This document shows, in pieces, positions 8,433-17,304 of a stretch of 29,165 nt of DNA. The position numbers were made by a program, and so were the translations under genes. The notes beneath the pieces were generated by a model that was given only the letters and a program-made list of their open reading frames with translations, had not been told where the DNA came from and did not search any database. The DNA comes from Methanomassiliicoccaceae archaeon UBA537 (GTDB lineage Archaea > Thermoplasmatota > Thermoplasmata > Methanomassiliicoccales > Methanomethylophilaceae): the NCBI GenBank assembly GCA_002504495.1, contig DATC01000104.1:1-29165 (forward strand). Direction: 5' to 3'. Each line of letters begins with the position of its first letter. The stretch's first letter is position 1.

Positions 8433-10466
8433 ATGTTCATAGAATACACATGGCTCGTGCCCCTCATCCCGATGCTGTGCTTCCTGATCATCGGTCTCGT
8501 CGGTAAGAAGACCCCTGAGTGCGGAGGCTACATCGCCATCGCGGGGGCTCTCTTCGCCTTCATCATCGCCGCGGCGATCTCGTACGAGTACCTCACCGGG
8601 GACGTATACCCCGATCCCGTCATGTCGCAGATCCTGTGGTTCAACGTCGGATCCTACGAGATCAACCTCGGATACTACGTCGACGGCCTGACCTGCCTGA
8701 TGATGCTCTTCTCGTCGTTCATCTCGACGCTGATCTTCATCTACTCCGTCGGGTACATGGGCGACCAGGGACAGAGGAAGAACAGGTACTACGCCGAGGT
8801 CTCCCTCTTCCTCACCGGAATGCTCGGACTCATCGTCTCCAGCAACTTCCTGGAGCTGTTCATCTTCTGGGAGGTCATGGGACTGTGCTCGTACCTCCTG
8901 ATCGGATTCTGGTCCTTCAGGCACGCCGATGGCGACGCGGCATCCGCCAACGCCGCTTCCGCAGCCAAGAAGGCCTTCCTCGTCACCAGGATGGGAGACG
9001 TCTGCCTGATGGCCGGACTGTTCATCCTCTTCGGGGAGTTCCACAGCCTCGACTACGCTTCGCTCTTCGACCCCAGCAACATCGCCGCGGTCGATTCCAA
9101 CAACCTCACTCTCGCCATGCTCCTCGTCTTCGGAGGAGTCATCGGAAAGAGCGCTCAGTTCCCCCTGCACGACTGGCTCCCCGATGCGATGGCCGGACCT
9201 ACCACGGTCTCCTCGCTCATCCACGCCGCGACCATGGTCAAGGCCGGAGTCTATCTCGTCGCCAGGGCGTTCCCTCTCTTCACCCAGAACGCCGACGTCA
9301 TGCTGTTCGTCGGATTCATCGGAGGATTCACGGCGTTCTTCGCCGCGACCATGGCCCTCAACAACATGAACATCAAGAGGGTCCTCGCATACTCCACCAT
9401 CTCCCAGCTCGGATACATGATCCTGGGTCTCGGAGCCGGCGGATACCTCATCGCGCTCGGAATGGACATGGGCGGAACGGAAGGAGCGGCTCTCATGGCC
9501 GCCGGTTCTGCCGGATTCATCGCAGGATGCTTCCACATGATGAACCACGCCTTCTTCAAGGCCCTGCTCTTCATGTGCTCCGGTTCCGTCATCCACGGAG
9601 TCGGCACCGAGGACATGCGCCTGATGGGCGGCCTCGGCAAGAAGATGAAGATCACCTCGATCACCATGCTCCTCGGATCCCTGTCCATCGCAGGATTCCC
9701 GCTCTTCAGCGGATTCTGGTCCAAGGATCTCGTTCTCGACATCGCGTTCGAGTCCGGAGAGCACACCATGTGGTTCACCGCACTGTGGATCCTCGGAGTG
9801 ATCACCGCCTTCATGACGGCCTTCTACATGTTCCGCATGTGGTTCATGACCTTCATGGGCGAGCCCAGGGAGAACGCCCAGCACTGCCACGGCGAGTCCC
9901 CCAGGACCATGACCACGCCTCTGATCGTCCTTTCCGTCTTCGCTGTCCTGAGCGGATTCCTCATCATGCTCGGACTCGACGGACAGCTCGCGTTCACCGT
10001 CACCGATGATGCATTCATCGTCGGAGGCGGCCACAAGGAGGGCTTCGAGTACTTCACCGAGCTCTTCACCAACTGGAAGACCTACCTCACCATCGTCCTG
10101 GCCCTCGTCGGTATCGGAATCGCCTACATCATGTACGTGAAGAAGACCGTCGACCCCGGAATCTTCAACAAGCACGGAGAGTCCGCTCTCTACAAGCTGC
10201 TGGCGAAGAGATGGTACTTCCCCGACCTGTACAACCAGATCTCCTGGAAGCTCGGATTCGGTGTCGCCAAGGGCGTCAACTACGTCGACAGGCAGGTCAT
10301 CGACGGCACGGTCAACGGACTTTCCGCGGCCGTCGTCGGCGGAGGAGACTCCATGAGCAAGATCCAGACCGGAAACGTTCACGACTACTCTTCGATGATC
10401 CTCCTCGGTGTCGCGGTTCTATCCGTGGCCCTCGTGGTCATCGCGTTCATGCTGGGAGGCATGTGA
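8433..10466 (+). CDS. fpoL: Fpo complex subunit L, distal antiporter-like proton pump (NuoL family)
   Basis: Large membrane subunit (677 residues, some 16 helices) at the far end of the pumping arm, related to Mrp antiporter subunit A. Family features include HDWLPDAMAGPTTVSSLIHAATMVKAGVYL starting at H246, with the ion-channel histidines and lysine. The preceding GWxxFRHADGD region and the later KRVLAYSTISQLGYM segment are also visible. The C-terminal part (about 560-677) holds the long lateral helix expected of NuoL and a last transmembrane segment. It begins two bases after the fpoK stop. Confidence 0.95.
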   Translation: MFIEYTWLVPLIPMLCFLIIGLVGKKTPECGGYIAIAGALFAFIIAAAISYEYLTGDVYPDPVMSQILWFNVGSYEINLGYYVDGLTCLMMLFSSFISTLIFIYSVGYMGDQGQRKNRYYAEVSLFLTGMLGLIVSSNFLELFIFWEVMGLCSYLLIGFWSFRHADGDAASANAASAAKKAFLVTRMGDVCLMAGLFILFGEFHSLDYASLFDPSNIAAVDSNNLTLAMLLVFGGVIGKSAQFPLHDWLPDAMAGPTTVSSLIHAATMVKAGVYLVARAFPLFTQNADVMLFVGFIGGFTAFFAATMALNNMNIKRVLAYSTISQLGYMILGLGAGGYLIALGMDMGGTEGAALMAAGSAGFIAGCFHMMNHAFFKALLFMCSGSVIHGVGTEDMRLMGGLGKKMKITSITMLLGSLSIAGFPLFSGFWSKDLVLDIAFESGEHTMWFTALWILGVITAFMTAFYMFRMWFMTFMGEPRENAQHCHGESPRTMTTPLIVLSVFAVLSGFLIMLGLDGQLAFTVTDDAFIVGGGHKEGFEYFTELFTNWKTYLTIVLALVGIGIAYIMYVKKTVDPGIFNKHGESALYKLLAKRWYFPDLYNQISWKLGFGVAKGVNYVDRQVIDGTVNGLSAAVVGGGDSMSKIQTGNVHDYSSMILLGVAVLSVALVVIAFMLGGM

Positions 10467-10467
10467 G

Positions 10468-11973
10468 ATGGGTATCGATTCGATGATCCTCCCGCTCCTC
10501 CTCATCGTCCCGTTCATCGGGACCCTCGCCACCCTCATGATGGGCGGCGAGAGGCAGAAGCTCGCCAAATACGTGGCCGGAGCCTTCTCTCTGGTCACCC
10601 TCGTCCTGACCGTGTACCTGATGTACACCGGATTCCAGAACCAGTGGTCCGATTTCGATGTCGACTACACCTGGATCGAGACGGGCGCGTTCAAGATCCA
10701 CTTCGCTCTCGCCGTCGACGGCCTGAGCATCCTGATGATCTTCCTCAGCGCTCTGCTGACTCCTCTGGTCATCCTGTTCTCGTCCGACGAGAGCGACAGG
10801 CCGAACTACTTCCACACCCTCCTCATGGCGATGGAGGTCGGCCTCATGGGCGTCTTCATGGCCTCCGACTACTTCCTCTTCTACGTGATGTGGGAAGTCA
10901 CCCTGATCCCGATGTACTTCCTGATCAGCTGGTACGGAGGACCCAGGAGGCACTACGCCGCGATCAAGTTCTTCATCTACACCCACGTGGCCTCCCTGGT
11001 CATGCTCATCGGTATCTTCGCCATGGCCTGGCAGTGCTATGCCGCCACCGGAGTCGCCGACCTGAGCTTCGATGCCATGGGAATCGCGATGTCCGCCACC
11101 GGACAGGCGTTCCAGGCCGCGATCTTCGCTCTGCTGTTCTTCGGGTTCATGGTCAAGATGCCTTCCGTGCCCTTCCACACGTGGCTTCCGGACGCGCATG
11201 TCGAGGCCCCCACCGCGGGGTCCGTCATCCTGGCCGGAGTCATGCTGAAGATGGGATCCTACGGTATCATCAGGATCTGCGTCGAGAACTTCCCTCTGGG
11301 AGCAGAGTACTGGCAGTGGCTCATCATCGCCATCGGAATCGTCTCCATGGTGTACGGAGCCTACGCCTGCATAGCGCAGACCGATCTGAAGAAGATGGTC
11401 GCGTTCTCGTCCATCAGCCACATGGGAATGGTCATGCTCGGAATCGGATGCCTGTCCGATATCGGAATAACATTCGCCATCTTCCAGATGTTCGCGCACG
11501 GACTGATCAGCGCCATGCTGTTCATGGTGTGCGGATTCACCGGACACGCTCTCGGCACCAGGGAGATCCCCCTGCTCGGAGGACTCGCCGGAAGGATGCC
11601 CATGTACGCCATGTTCATGATGATCTGTTTCATGGCATCCCTCGGACTTCCCGGACTCGTCGGATTCTGGGGAGAGTTCCCGCTCATCTTCGGATTCTAC
11701 GAGTTCATCCAGGCCGAGGGTCAGCTCTGGCTGATCGTGTTCTGCCTGCTGAACCTCATGCTGACCGCGGGATACTATCTGTGGGCCATGCAGAGGACCC
11801 TCTTCGGACCCGAGACCACCAAGATCGACTTCACGCATGTCCACGACATATCGAAGCCCGAATTCGCGGCTCTCGCCGTCCTGACTGTGCTCGTCGCCCT
11901 CTTCGGAGTCTGGCCCGACGGAGCGCTCCAGTTCATCGACCCCTACGTCGACTCCCTCATGGCGGTGATCTGA
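10468..11973 (+). CDS. fpoM: Fpo complex subunit M, antiporter-like proton pump (NuoM family)
   Basis: Second antiporter-like subunit (501 residues, about 14 helices). Typical segments are the FHTWLPDAHVEAPTAGSVILAG motif (H237), a MWEVTLIPMYFLI stretch with the conserved channel glutamate, and KKMVAFSSISHMGMVMLG. It starts one base after the fpoL stop and ends in TGATG, sharing a base with fpoN. Confidence 0.95.
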   Translation: MGIDSMILPLLLIVPFIGTLATLMMGGERQKLAKYVAGAFSLVTLVLTVYLMYTGFQNQWSDFDVDYTWIETGAFKIHFALAVDGLSILMIFLSALLTPLVILFSSDESDRPNYFHTLLMAMEVGLMGVFMASDYFLFYVMWEVTLIPMYFLISWYGGPRRHYAAIKFFIYTHVASLVMLIGIFAMAWQCYAATGVADLSFDAMGIAMSATGQAFQAAIFALLFFGFMVKMPSVPFHTWLPDAHVEAPTAGSVILAGVMLKMGSYGIIRICVENFPLGAEYWQWLIIAIGIVSMVYGAYACIAQTDLKKMVAFSSISHMGMVMLGIGCLSDIGITFAIFQMFAHGLISAMLFMVCGFTGHALGTREIPLLGGLAGRMPMYAMFMMICFMASLGLPGLVGFWGEFPLIFGFYEFIQAEGQLWLIVFCLLNLMLTAGYYLWAMQRTLFGPETTKIDFTHVHDISKPEFAALAVLTVLVALFGVWPDGALQFIDPYVDSLMAVI

Positions 11974-13445
11974 TGATCGTGTCTGACATCTTCGGAAGCT
12001 ATGCCGCGGCCGCTCCGGCCATCGTGCTGCTCATCGCAGCGCTGATCCTGCCCGCGGTCCACATATTCGGAAAGAGGCACACGGCGACCTGGGCGGTGGC
12101 CCTGGTCTTCGCGGTCGTCTCCATGGTGCTCAACATCCTGATGCTGACCGACCACTTCGTCGGCGAGACGCTCGGGATGTACACGTACAACGACTACACG
12201 GGTCTGCTGGTCCTGCTCTTCCAGATCGTGCTGTTCCTGGCCGTCCTCGTCTCCAATGCGAGCGTCGAGACCACCAGGATCCACACCGGAACCTACTACG
12301 CGCTGCTCTTCGCGGCCACCAGCGGAATGATGCTCGTCGCCGGATCCTCCGATCTGCTGACGATCTTCGTGGGCGTCGAGCTCACCAGCATCTCCTCGTA
12401 CGCCGTCGTCACTCTCAAGAGGGCCGACTCCAGGGCCGCCGAGGCAGGTGTCAAGTACTGCATCGTCGGAGGTCTCTCCACTGCGCTGACCATCTACGGC
12501 ATCTCGATGCTGTACGGTCTCACCGGAACCACCAACATCGCGGAGATTGCCGCATCCAGCATCGAGATGAACTGGGTGCTCGCCACCGCGCTCGTCTGCA
12601 TGATCGCCGGATACGGATTCAAGATCGCGGCGGTGCCCTTCCATATGTGGGCGCCCGACGTGTACGAGGGATCCGCCACTCCTGTCTCCATGTTCCTGGC
12701 AACGGGATCCAAGAAGATGGGTCTGAGCGTGTTCTTCCAGATCTTCGTCGTCATCTTCGTCGCCGAGTCTTCGATGGGAGCCATCTGCGGTGAGGAGGTC
12801 CAGTACCTCTTCGCCATCATTGCGGCCTTCACGATGACCCTCGGCAACGTGGTCGCGATCGCCCAGAAGAACATCAAGAGAATGCTCGCGTACTCCTCCA
12901 TCGCCCAGGCCGGCTACATCATGATAGCTCTGGCCGTGATGAGCGACACCGCCGTGGCCGCAGGTCTGTTCCACATGTTCACCCACGTGTTCATGAAGGG
13001 CGGGGCCTTCCTGGTCGTCGGCGCCCTCATCTGCGTCGGTGTCGGAGAGAGGATCTCGGACTACAAGGGACTCGCAAAGAGGTCTCCCTTCCTTGCCGCT
13101 GCGATGCTGCTCTTCCTGTTCTCCCTGGCAGGAATCCCCCCTCTCGCGGGATTCACCTCCAAGTTCTTCCTCTTCGCTTCCGCGATCGGAGGAGACGGAG
13201 GAGTCGCCACGCAGTGGGTCTGGCTGGCGTTCATCGCCATCCTGAACTCGGCTATCTCGCTGTACTACTACGCAAGGGTCGTCAAGGCCATGTACATCGA
13301 GAAGGGCGCGTCCACCGAGAAGATCAAGGTGCCTGCGGCATTCACCGTGGCCATCGTGATCTGCATCGTCATGGTCGTCGTCCTGGGTGTCTACCCCCAG
13401 CTCATCTTCGACTACTGCGAGTCGGCCGCTCTCGCTCTGCTCTGA
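11973..13445 (+). CDS. fpoN: Fpo complex subunit N, antiporter-like proton pump (NuoN family)
   Basis: Third antiporter-like subunit (490 residues, about 14 helices), placed nearest the peripheral arm in complex I. It has the FHMWAPDVYEGSATPVSMFLA motif (H224), the helix-5 glutamate in VGVELTSISSYA, and KRMLAYSSIAQAGYIMIAL. It is the last fpo gene; neither fpoF (F420 oxidation) nor fpoO follows. A short hairpin lies 34 bases after its TGA. Confidence 0.95.
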   Translation: MIVSDIFGSYAAAAPAIVLLIAALILPAVHIFGKRHTATWAVALVFAVVSMVLNILMLTDHFVGETLGMYTYNDYTGLLVLLFQIVLFLAVLVSNASVETTRIHTGTYYALLFAATSGMMLVAGSSDLLTIFVGVELTSISSYAVVTLKRADSRAAEAGVKYCIVGGLSTALTIYGISMLYGLTGTTNIAEIAASSIEMNWVLATALVCMIAGYGFKIAAVPFHMWAPDVYEGSATPVSMFLATGSKKMGLSVFFQIFVVIFVAESSMGAICGEEVQYLFAIIAAFTMTLGNVVAIAQKNIKRMLAYSSIAQAGYIMIALAVMSDTAVAAGLFHMFTHVFMKGGAFLVVGALICVGVGERISDYKGLAKRSPFLAAAMLLFLFSLAGIPPLAGFTSKFFLFASAIGGDGGVATQWVWLAFIAILNSAISLYYYARVVKAMYIEKGASTEKIKVPAAFTVAIVICIVMVVVLGVYPQLIFDYCESAALALL

Positions 13446-13479
13446 GCCCGGTTCGATCAAACCTTTTATCAAACATCTT

Positions 13480-13506
13480 ACGGCCCTCCGGCGTTCGAAG
13501 GGCCGT
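13480..13506 (+). terminator. Hairpin after the fpo operon, possible terminator
   Basis: ACGGCCCT at 13480-13487 pairs perfectly with AGGGCCGT at 13499-13506 across an 11-base loop. It lies between fpoN and idsA, preceded by a CTTTT run at 13463-13467 and followed by a T-rich stretch (TTATCGTTTCTC). Archaeal termination depends mainly on U-runs, so the hairpin may mark a processing or pausing site instead. Confidence 0.45.
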
Positions 13507-13552
13507 CTTATCGTTTCTCGATACTGGCTCTCGTATACCCGGGGCTTGTTCG

Positions 13553-13558
13553 TATAAA
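13553..13558 (+). promoter_or_regulatory. TATA-like box for idsA
   Basis: TATAAA about 25 bases upstream of position 13580. The expected start of transcription would fall just before the idsA start codon, giving a leader of about ten bases or none. Confidence 0.5.
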
Positions 13559-13589
13559 CCATTAAATTCGGCGCGGTGATGTGACACCG

Positions 13590-14555
13590 ATGTACGAACC
13601 CTGGCATACCTGCATCTCGGATGAGTTGCAGGCCGTGGAAAATCTCATGGAAAGGGATCTCCGGTCTGATAGCGAGGAGCTCACGGAGATGTGCCGCTAC
13701 ACCGTAGGTGCCGGGGGAAAGCGTCTCAGACCGTCCATGTGCATCCTCTCCTACTATGCTTGCGGAGGCAAGGACGGCAGCATCCCTGTAAGGATAGGGG
13801 CCGGTTTCGAGATCATACACAGCGCCACGCTTGTCCATGACGATATCAACGATCAGGGAGAGGTCAGGCGCGGAAGGAAGGCCCTTCACAAGGAGTACAC
13901 GGTCAGCAAGGCGATAATCGCAGGCGATTTCATGTTCGCCATGGGATTCAGGCTTCTCGCCGCAGCCGCTCCGAGGATAGTGGAGTTCATAGTCGAGGCA
14001 TCCGCGTCCATGGGTGCAGGGGAGTTCGTGCAGAAGGATTTCGAGCACCGCATCTCCGTAACCGAGGACGACTACATGGAGATCATCACGTGCAAGACCG
14101 GCAAGCTGTTCGAGGCCGCCGCGAAGTCCGGCGCCATCGAGGCCGGTGCAGACGGCGAGACCCTGGAGGAGGTCGGAGCCTTCTCCCTGGAGGTCGGTCA
14201 GGCGTTCCAGATAGTCGACGACACGCTTGATGTGATCGGCGATTCCAGGAAGACCGGGAAGGTCGTCGGCACGGATCTGCTTGAAGGCAAGCCCACCCTT
14301 CCTGTGATCTACGCCATGGAGGATCCCGTCGTCGGCGAGGATATCAGAGCCATCTTCGAGAAGCCCGAGCCGACCGAGGCCGATGTGGCCGAGGCTCTGG
14401 ATCTGATCCACAGGACGAAGGCCGTCGATAGATGCCTCGAGAAGGCAAAACGCATGGTGGAGAATGCGATGAAGCATCTGGATGTCCTCCCTGATTCCAG
14501 GTACCGCGATGCACTCGCGGACATCGCCCGCTACGCCATCGCTCGTCAGAGGTGA
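13590..14555 (+). CDS. idsA: Geranylgeranyl/polyprenyl diphosphate synthase
   Basis: Trans-prenyltransferase (321 residues) that condenses isopentenyl diphosphate with allylic primers to make the C20 chains of archaeal membrane lipids. Both Mg-binding aspartate motifs are present: DDIND (D84-D88) and DDTLD (D210-D214). GGKRLRP and the GTDLLEGKPTLPVIYA segment after the second motif are also typical. The ATG at 13590 is preferred because GGTGAT at 13575-13580 lies nine bases before it; an in-frame GTG at 13581 would be a leaderless alternative. The stop TGA is part of the Shine-Dalgarno sequence of the next gene, so the two lipid genes are probably co-translated. Confidence 0.9.
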   Translation: MYEPWHTCISDELQAVENLMERDLRSDSEELTEMCRYTVGAGGKRLRPSMCILSYYACGGKDGSIPVRIGAGFEIIHSATLVHDDINDQGEVRRGRKALHKEYTVSKAIIAGDFMFAMGFRLLAAAAPRIVEFIVEASASMGAGEFVQKDFEHRISVTEDDYMEIITCKTGKLFEAAAKSGAIEAGADGETLEEVGAFSLEVGQAFQIVDDTLDVIGDSRKTGKVVGTDLLEGKPTLPVIYAMEDPVVGEDIRAIFEKPEPTEADVAEALDLIHRTKAVDRCLEKAKRMVENAMKHLDVLPDSRYRDALADIARYAIARQR

Positions 14556-14560
14556 TTCCT

Positions 14561-15646
14561 ATGGAGAACATCGATGTGCTCGTAGTCGGCTCCGGACCTG
14601 CCGGCAGCACGGCCGCCAGATACGCCGCCGAAGGCGGAGCGTCCGTCCTGATGATCGAACGCAGGAAGGAGGTCGGAGTACCGGTAAGATGCGGGGAGTT
14701 CATGCCCGGCGAATCCGAGATCCTCGACATGTTCCCGAAGCTCGAGGATTCCCAATCGCTGTTCGATGTTCCGGACGATCTGAAGTGCAGGCATATCGAA
14801 GGCATCAAGCTCATCGATCCCAAGGACAAGGTCACCCTCATAGACTTCGACGGTTACACCACGGACCGCGATCGTTTCGACCAATATCTGGCGAAGCGCG
14901 CCGTAGAGTCGGGCGCGGCCCTTCAGACGGGTTGCAACTTCCTCTCCGCGAAGGACGGCGTCGCATCGACCTCGTCCGGAGGCATCCGCTACAAGGTGCT
15001 GATAGGTGCCGACGGCCCCGGTTCCCGTGTCGCGTCCGTCCTCGGACTGCCTGCGAACAAGAATCCGTATCCGGCCGTGACTGCCCAGGTGGACGGGGAT
15101 TTCGAGCCCTATACCAGCATGTTCTTCGGCGGTATAGCGCCTGGAGCCTACGGGTGGATTATCCCCAAGGACGGCCGCGCCAACGTCGGCGTCGGATTCT
15201 CCCCGAGATTCGCCAACGGCAATCTCCATGACTACTTCGACAGGTTCGCGGAGAAGCACGGCTTCCAGGTGCATTCCAAGCTGTGCGGCAAGTTCGTCCC
15301 GAGCGAGGGACCGATCTCCAGCACCGTATCCGGGAACGGCATGGTGGTCGGAGACGCCGCAGGGCAGGTCATATCGGTGAACGGAGGCGGAATCCCGTTG
15401 GCGATGATCGCCGGTCGCATATGCGGTCGCACCGCCGCCGAGAACATATCCTCCGGAGCGCCTCTCGCGTCCTATGACTCCGAATGGCGCGCTGTGATGG
15501 ATAAGCCTCTTCGCACCGCCGCCTTCAACAAGAAGATGGCCGATGCCTTCGCGTTCAGGTCCGATTCCTCTACGGCCATCTGCATGGCGATCCTCGGCAA
15601 GAGGAGGATGGCCAACCTGATCCGGTGCAAGCGCATATTCCCGTGA
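14561..15646 (+). CDS. Geranylgeranyl reductase family FAD enzyme
   Basis: Flavoprotein (361 residues) of the geranylgeranyl reductase family, expected to saturate the isoprenoid chains of archaeal phospholipids at the membrane. The N-terminal FAD-binding Rossmann motif is VVGSGPAGSTAARYAA (G10-x-G12-x-x-G15). The second FAD contact is VVGDAAGQVISVNGGGIPLAM (G264-D265), and the conserved PVRCGEF region lies near residue 46. ATG 14561 follows GGTGAT at 14551-14556 by four bases. Its TGA abuts the CGA that appears to end the convergent nob1 gene with no base between them. Confidence 0.88.
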   Translation: MENIDVLVVGSGPAGSTAARYAAEGGASVLMIERRKEVGVPVRCGEFMPGESEILDMFPKLEDSQSLFDVPDDLKCRHIEGIKLIDPKDKVTLIDFDGYTTDRDRFDQYLAKRAVESGAALQTGCNFLSAKDGVASTSSGGIRYKVLIGADGPGSRVASVLGLPANKNPYPAVTAQVDGDFEPYTSMFFGGIAPGAYGWIIPKDGRANVGVGFSPRFANGNLHDYFDRFAEKHGFQVHSKLCGKFVPSEGPISSTVSGNGMVVGDAAGQVISVNGGGIPLAMIAGRICGRTAAENISSGAPLASYDSEWRAVMDKPLRTAAFNKKMADAFAFRSDSSTAICMAILGKRRMANLIRCKRIFP

Positions 15647-16105
15647 TCGCTTCCGCCTGCATGCCCTGAGGGGGGATCCGCAGATCGGGCATTCCGGCAT
15701 GGTCTGACGATACCATTTCCCGCAACCGATGCAGCGGTAGCTCCATTTCACGACCTTGACTATCCCCTTGGTCCCTACAGGCCTGCATCCGATCCCCAGG
15801 ACGCGGGCGGTGTTCTGGATCGAGTAGTCGTCCGTCAGTATGGTGCCGCCGACATCGAGTGCGAGGGCCAGCACCGTGAGGTCCATGGGAGAGAGCCTGC
15901 CGTCGTCTCCCGTCCTCTTCGCGGCCGCACGGGCCTTCTCCAGGGATTCCTGCGAGCAGTCGGATGTCTTAAGCAGATCGCCCCAGATGGCGAGGCGGGG
16001 GTCGTCGTGGCTCTCCAGCTCCCTGATGACTCCGGTGGGACAGACGTAGTCCTCGTCCGGAGGGGCGTCCATGGTGAAGAGGGCCGATGTATCGAGGACC
16101 AGCAT
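15647..16105 (-). CDS. nob1: PIN-domain endoribonuclease with zinc ribbon (Nob1 family)
   Basis: Archaeal Nob1 cuts the 3' end of 16S rRNA precursor during small-subunit assembly. A PIN domain opens with MLVLDTSALF (catalytic D5), followed by the acidic LSPMDLTVLALAL and LTDDYSIQNTA motifs. A zinc ribbon follows with C125, C128, C139 and C142 (CIGC...CPIC). I start at ATG 16105 rather than the TTG at 16132. After the ribbon and a basic tail (RACRRK) the frame reads CGA (15647-15649), directly against the stop of the convergent reductase gene. By the standard code it would run on in antisense to 14546, over 366 codons of implausible sequence. With the CGA end the 152-residue length is normal for the family. 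Confidence 0.85.
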
Positions 16106-16190
16106 GCCGGATGCATCCTCCGCATCGCTCAAAAACCAATCCCTCCCGCACTCATCTTTTTACCCGACTAGGCGATGACCTCGTGATATC

Positions 16191-16769
16191 ATGGATGCAT
16201 CGGAGGTCATAGTCGTCATGCTTCAGGGCCTTTGGCTTTTCCTTCCGGCGATGCTTCCGAATTCCGCGGCCGTGGTCTTCGGCAAGATGTCCCGCACGAA
16301 GATCGACTTCGGCAGATCCTGGAGGGGCAAGAGGATATTCGGAGACGGAAAGTCGTGGGGAGGACTCTTCGGGGGAGGATTCTCCGGCATCCTGCTCGGA
16401 CTGATCCTCATAGGGATCTCAGCCATCTTCGGCTCTCAGGACTATTGGGGATACGGACCGTTCTGGTCCAATGTCGGTATAATCGCCTGTTTGTCGTTCG
16501 GGGCTATTCTGGGCGATCTCTGCGCCGCGTTCATCAAGCGCAGGCTCGGCATGGAGCGCGGTCAGAAGGCTCCCGTCCTGGACCAGTACGATTTCGTCAT
16601 AGGGGCGCTCTGCGTCACCGCGCTGTTCTTCCCCGATTGGATCTATCAAACGTACATCGAAGGCTGGCATATACTGGCCCTCCTGTTCCTTCTCGCGATC
16701 ATGTTCGCGATCCACAGATCGATGAACATCATCGGATACAAGATGGGGCTCAAGAAGGAGCCCTGGTGA
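16191..16769 (+). CDS. carS: CDP-archaeol synthase
   Basis: Integral membrane enzyme (192 residues, about five helices) that transfers CMP from CTP to unsaturated archaetidic acid, forming CDP-archaeol before polar head-group attachment. The family pattern is visible in PNSAAVVFGK near residue 24, the FGDGKSWGGLFGG segment (about 50-62), GAILGDLCAAFIKRRLGMERGQKAPVLDQYDFVIGAL in the middle, and a C-terminal HRSMNIIGYKMGLKKEPW. It is divergent from nob1 with 85 bases between starts. GTGAT at 16181-16185 precedes the ATG by five bases. It belongs with idsA and the reductase as a membrane-lipid cluster. Confidence 0.92.
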   Translation: MDASEVIVVMLQGLWLFLPAMLPNSAAVVFGKMSRTKIDFGRSWRGKRIFGDGKSWGGLFGGGFSGILLGLILIGISAIFGSQDYWGYGPFWSNVGIIACLSFGAILGDLCAAFIKRRLGMERGQKAPVLDQYDFVIGALCVTALFFPDWIYQTYIEGWHILALLFLLAIMFAIHRSMNIIGYKMGLKKEPW

Positions 16770-16773
16770 TCAC

Positions 16774-17304
16774 ATGAGCGAACTGTCAGATGCTCTCAAG
16801 GAGTGCGGCGCCCTCCAGTTCGGCGAGTTCACGCTCGCCTCCGGCGCCAAGAGCGACTACTACATCAACATCAAGAAGGCCAGCACGGACCCGAAGGTCC
16901 TGGGGCTCATCGGCCGTCTGATGGCCGAGCGCATGAAGGAGAGGGGAGTCGAAGCCGACCGCATAGCAGGAGTCGTCCTCGGCGCGGTCCCTCTCGAGGC
17001 CGCTCTGGCATTGGAGACCGGACTGCCCTTCGTCATGATCCGCAAGGAGAAGAAGGACCATGGCACCGGCAAGCAGATCGAAGGGGACCTCAACAGCGGC
17101 GACAGGATCATCATGGTCGAGGACGTGGTCACTACCGCCGGATCCTGCATCAAGGGCATCCATGTACTCAGGGAGGCGGGAGCCGATGTCCGTTGCGTCA
17201 TATCCGTGATCGACCGCGAAGCCGGAGGAGCCGAGGCTCTCGAGGCCGAGGGCGTCGATTTCATCCCGTTGGTCAAGGGATCCGAGCTTCTGGGCGAGAG
17301 ATGA
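16774..17304 (+). CDS. pyrE: Orotate phosphoribosyltransferase
   Basis: Cytoplasmic enzyme of UMP synthesis that joins orotate to PRPP (176 residues, normal length). The PRPP-binding loop VEDVVTTAGS is at about residues 113-122, and the catalytic flexible loop RKEKKDHGTGKQIEG at about 90-104. The N-terminal GEFTLASGAKSDYYINIKKA is also typical. It begins four bases after carS, using the GGTGATC that overlaps the carS stop. Its TGA overlaps the ATG of the next gene (ATGA). Confidence 0.94.
   Translation: MSELSDALKECGALQFGEFTLASGAKSDYYINIKKASTDPKVLGLIGRLMAERMKERGVEADRIAGVVLGAVPLEAALALETGLPFVMIRKEKKDHGTGKQIEGDLNSGDRIIMVEDVVTTAGSCIKGIHVLREAGADVRCVISVIDREAGGAEALEAEGVDFIPLVKGSELLGER

Noticed and set aside
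8370..10382. Very long open frame antisense to fpoL
   Set aside because: Acidic, histidine-rich composition is typical of the complement of a GC-rich membrane-protein gene; similar shadows lie opposite fpoM, fpoN and smc.
14546..15646. Antisense continuation of nob1 over the reductase gene
   Set aside because: Shadow frame of a well-supported flavoprotein; no domain recognised.
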